Assembly (NCBI RefSeq): GCF_003231275.1
Contig: NZ_QKVL01000049.1
Location: forward strand, 1 to 37,590
DNA: 37,590 nt
Origin: Pseudomonas huaxiensis
GTDB taxonomy: Bacteria > Pseudomonadota > Gammaproteobacteria > Pseudomonadales > Pseudomonadaceae
Direction: 5' to 3'
This document shows positions 36,357 through 37,590 of the stretch, one piece after another. A model generated the notes under the pieces. The model saw only the letters and a list, made by a program, of their open reading frames with translations. It had not been told where the DNA came from and ran no database searches. The translations under genes and the position numbers were made by a program. The stretch's first letter is position 1, and each line of letters opens with the position of its first letter.

Positions 36357-36447
36357 AAAAAGGGGAGACCAAAAAGGGGACCAAAAAGGGGACGGATTTA
36401 TTTCTCACCCACGCAGAAAATTAAATCTGTCTCCTTTTCTGTCCAAT
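36355..36447. repeat. Array palindromic repeat, copy 2
   Basis: GACCAAAAAGGGGA-type units occur three times in tandem (about 36353-36393), then GGATTTATTT, a spacer CTCACCCACGCAG and the facing arm AAATCTGTCTCCTTTTC at about 36423-36439. Arms are imperfect, unlike copy 1. It separates cassettes 2 and 3, and the nuclease stub begins at its left edge. Confidence 0.75.
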
Positions 36448-36467
36448 TCATCAACTGTCGTTCTGAT

Positions 36468-36854
36468 TCAAACCTCTATCTCGCGCCAGTAAATATTTTC
36501 TGGCATAGGCTGATCCTGATTAAATCGGGAGAAAACCTCGATCACATCGTTAATATTAAACCACTCATCTTTTTTTAATTGAACACGCCCTGCACCAAAC
36601 GATAGCAAGCTCCCATCCTCAAAGTTCGTGCTGGAATTTGAATGATAACCTCTAAACAGAGATTTATTTTTTGCGTCATATCTTTCTATAAAGCAAGTGA
36701 ATCTGCCTCCAGCAACTTGCACATAGCTACCATCGTCGTCAATTATGCATGCGAATGAGCTAGGGCCGTAGCTTTTTAATTTTTTTAACGCTCTTACAAG
36801 CTGCGCCTGATTAACGCCAATTACTACGGGACTATTTTCGACTTCGAGTTTCAT
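36468..36854 (-). CDS. Probable immunity protein of unknown family (cassette 3)
   Basis: A 128-residue soluble protein starting MKLEVENSPVVIGVNQAQLV, with GAGGG five bases before ATG 36854; an upstream in-frame ATG at 36905 starts inside the repeat and is unlikely. The chain contains SFACIIDDDGSYVQVAGGRF, LLSFGAGRVQLKKDEW and FNINDVIEVFSRF. I do not recognise the family. Its size, acidity, AT-rich codon use and place between two palindromic repeats, in the same orientation as known immunity genes, suggest an immunity role. Confidence 0.55.
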   Translation of the reverse strand: MKLEVENSPVVIGVNQAQLVRALKKLKSYGPSSFACIIDDDGSYVQVAGGRFTCFIERYDAKNKSLFRGYHSNSSTNFEDGSLLSFGAGRVQLKKDEWFNINDVIEVFSRFNQDQPMPENIYWREIEV

Positions 36855-36884
36855 ATCCCTCACTTTCACGGCACATACAAAAAA

Positions 36885-36975
36885 ACGGGACAAAAAAGGG
36901 GACATATTTATTTTTCAACCCTCAGAAAAATAAATCCGCCCCCTTTTCGCTGTGGTCTGCCCCCTATCCCCTTCG
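36885..36975. repeat. Array palindromic repeat, copy 3
   Basis: Left arm AAAAAGGGGACATATTTATT at about 36893-36912, spacer CAACCCTCAG, right arm AAAAATAAATCCGCCCCCTT at about 36926-36945, followed by a C/T-rich tail to about 36973. A shortened unit AAAAAACGGGAC precedes it. It separates cassettes 3 and 4. Only a few codons lie between it and the cassette 3 immunity gene, so that cassette has almost no toxin tail left. Confidence 0.75.
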
Positions 36976-36987
36976 CGCTCTCGCTGG

Positions 36988-37539
36988 TTATTCAATTTTT
37001 CGAGCTACCATGAGCGCTCGATCAATCGTATCGCAAGTAATGTAAGGCACAAACCCGAGCCTGTCACCCTCCTCAAAACTTTTCTTATATTCTTCCAGAC
37101 GACCGATATCGCCAGCTATTGCTAGAGCGGCCAAATGTCGGACTGGCATTGCACCTTTAGCATCTGTTGGCAGCGTTCTATAAACCATCAACCCCTCGTT
37201 AACACTCTGAGAGCGGGCCCAAGATATAGCCTTCTCTGACAACCGAATAACATCACAACTAGATAAACTAGACAATTTCTCCGGACCTTCATTGCTAACT
37301 ATAATCGGAACATTACTACCGCCGCTACCCAATATAAAAGAGACAGCCTCCGAAAACTTTTTGGTCGAAATGGAGGGCGTAAGCGAAACTCGAAAATGGT
37401 CCGAGCGCTTACCCACAGAGGGAATAAGCTGAAGTCGAGCGTCTCCCACATCAATGACGCAAAAATAATCACCAACTTCATCCTTGCTACAGGCCCAGCC
37501 CTGCTCCCTCAAGATTGAAACAACATCTTTTTCTGTCAT
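36988..37539 (-). CDS. DUF6990-like protein, probable immunity gene (cassette 4)
   Basis: A 183-residue soluble protein starting MTEKDVVSILREQGWACSKD. It has an N-terminal alpha/beta region (YFCVIDVGDARLQLIPSVG) and a helical C-terminal half (LAALAIAGDIGRLEEYKKSF...GFVPYITCDTIDRALMVA). I believe it matches the uncharacterised DUF6990 family seen beside polymorphic toxins, with moderate certainty. Just upstream on the minus strand a frame ending MNFPGA and TAG stops two bases before its start, likely the end of a toxin tail. It lies between two copies of the array repeat. Confidence 0.6.
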   Translation of the reverse strand: MTEKDVVSILREQGWACSKDEVGDYFCVIDVGDARLQLIPSVGKRSDHFRVSLTPSISTKKFSEAVSFILGSGGSNVPIIVSNEGPEKLSSLSSCDVIRLSEKAISWARSQSVNEGLMVYRTLPTDAKGAMPVRHLAALAIAGDIGRLEEYKKSFEEGDRLGFVPYITCDTIDRALMVARKIE

Positions 37540-37573
37540 TACTAGGCACCAGGAAAATTCATAATCTAGAAAA

Positions 37574-37590
37574 AAGAAAAAGGGGACAAG
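37574..37590. repeat. Array repeat, copy 4, cut by window end
   Basis: AGAAAAAGGGGACAAG matches the left arm of the other copies. The array therefore continues to the right beyond the window, in the direction from which the minus-strand cassettes would be transcribed. Confidence 0.65.

Noticed and set aside
34972..37590. CRISPR array as an explanation of the repeats at the right end
   Set aside because: The repeats are palindromic, variable, hundreds of bases apart and separated by genes. There are no regular spacers and no cas genes.

Overview
The window looks like a Pseudomonas chromosome, probably of the P. fluorescens group. Positions 1-34800 are GC-rich. They carry a MexEF-OprN-type efflux operon, an OprD-type porin, a FecI/FecR/TonB-receptor iron system, many short REP palindromes, and a small DUF3077/DUF6124-type protein behind a long structured leader. 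The last 2.7 kb (about 34880-37590) is much more AT-rich, has different codon use, and is a run of toxin-immunity debris.

Layout. (1) 142-8164: a nitrogen operon for guanidine. It has a sigma-54 promoter, a guanidine-I (ykkC) riboswitch, an ABC importer (three genes), two DUF1989 proteins (the carboxyguanidine deiminase pair) and a biotin-dependent urea/guanidine carboxylase. The carboxylase reading frame is broken by one missing base near 4741. No allophanate hydrolase is present. (2) 8211-12263, minus strand: Fur box, FecI-like sigma factor, FecR-like anti-sigma factor and a siderophore receptor with a signalling domain. (3) 12476-17484: a cobalamin riboswitch, then a FecBCD-type ABC importer, a pseudoazurin-like cupredoxin and an OprD-family porin in one tight operon. 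(4) 17575-19798: a GNAT acetyltransferase (minus), a TPR protein and a LysR regulator. (5) 19810-24704: a Tat-exported FAD amine/amino-acid oxidase, an exported RidA-family protein and a TonB-dependent receptor. (6) 25065-27724: two FMN-dependent luciferase-like monooxygenases of the NtaA/DszA and SsuD types, which suggest organosulfur scavenging. (7) 28040-34072: mexE-mexF-oprN with a LysR-type operator candidate and a terminator. (8) 34295-34813: structured leader and DUF3077-type gene. (9) 34972-37590, minus strand: an array of short toxin C-terminal tails each followed by an immunity-type gene, with each cassette bounded by the same A/G-rich palindromic repeat.

Most interesting points. 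The toxin-tail/immunity cassettes are punctuated by a palindromic repeat, and two toxin tails begin exactly where the repeat stops. Operons 5 and 6 share a promoter-plus-leader element (19835-19918 and 25065-25155) that contains short cysteine-containing reading frames. The cobalamin riboswitch controls a pseudoazurin and a porin as well as an ABC importer. The carboxylase frameshift would disable guanidine use if it is real.

All calls are from reading the sequence and from knowledge of the families. No database search was run.
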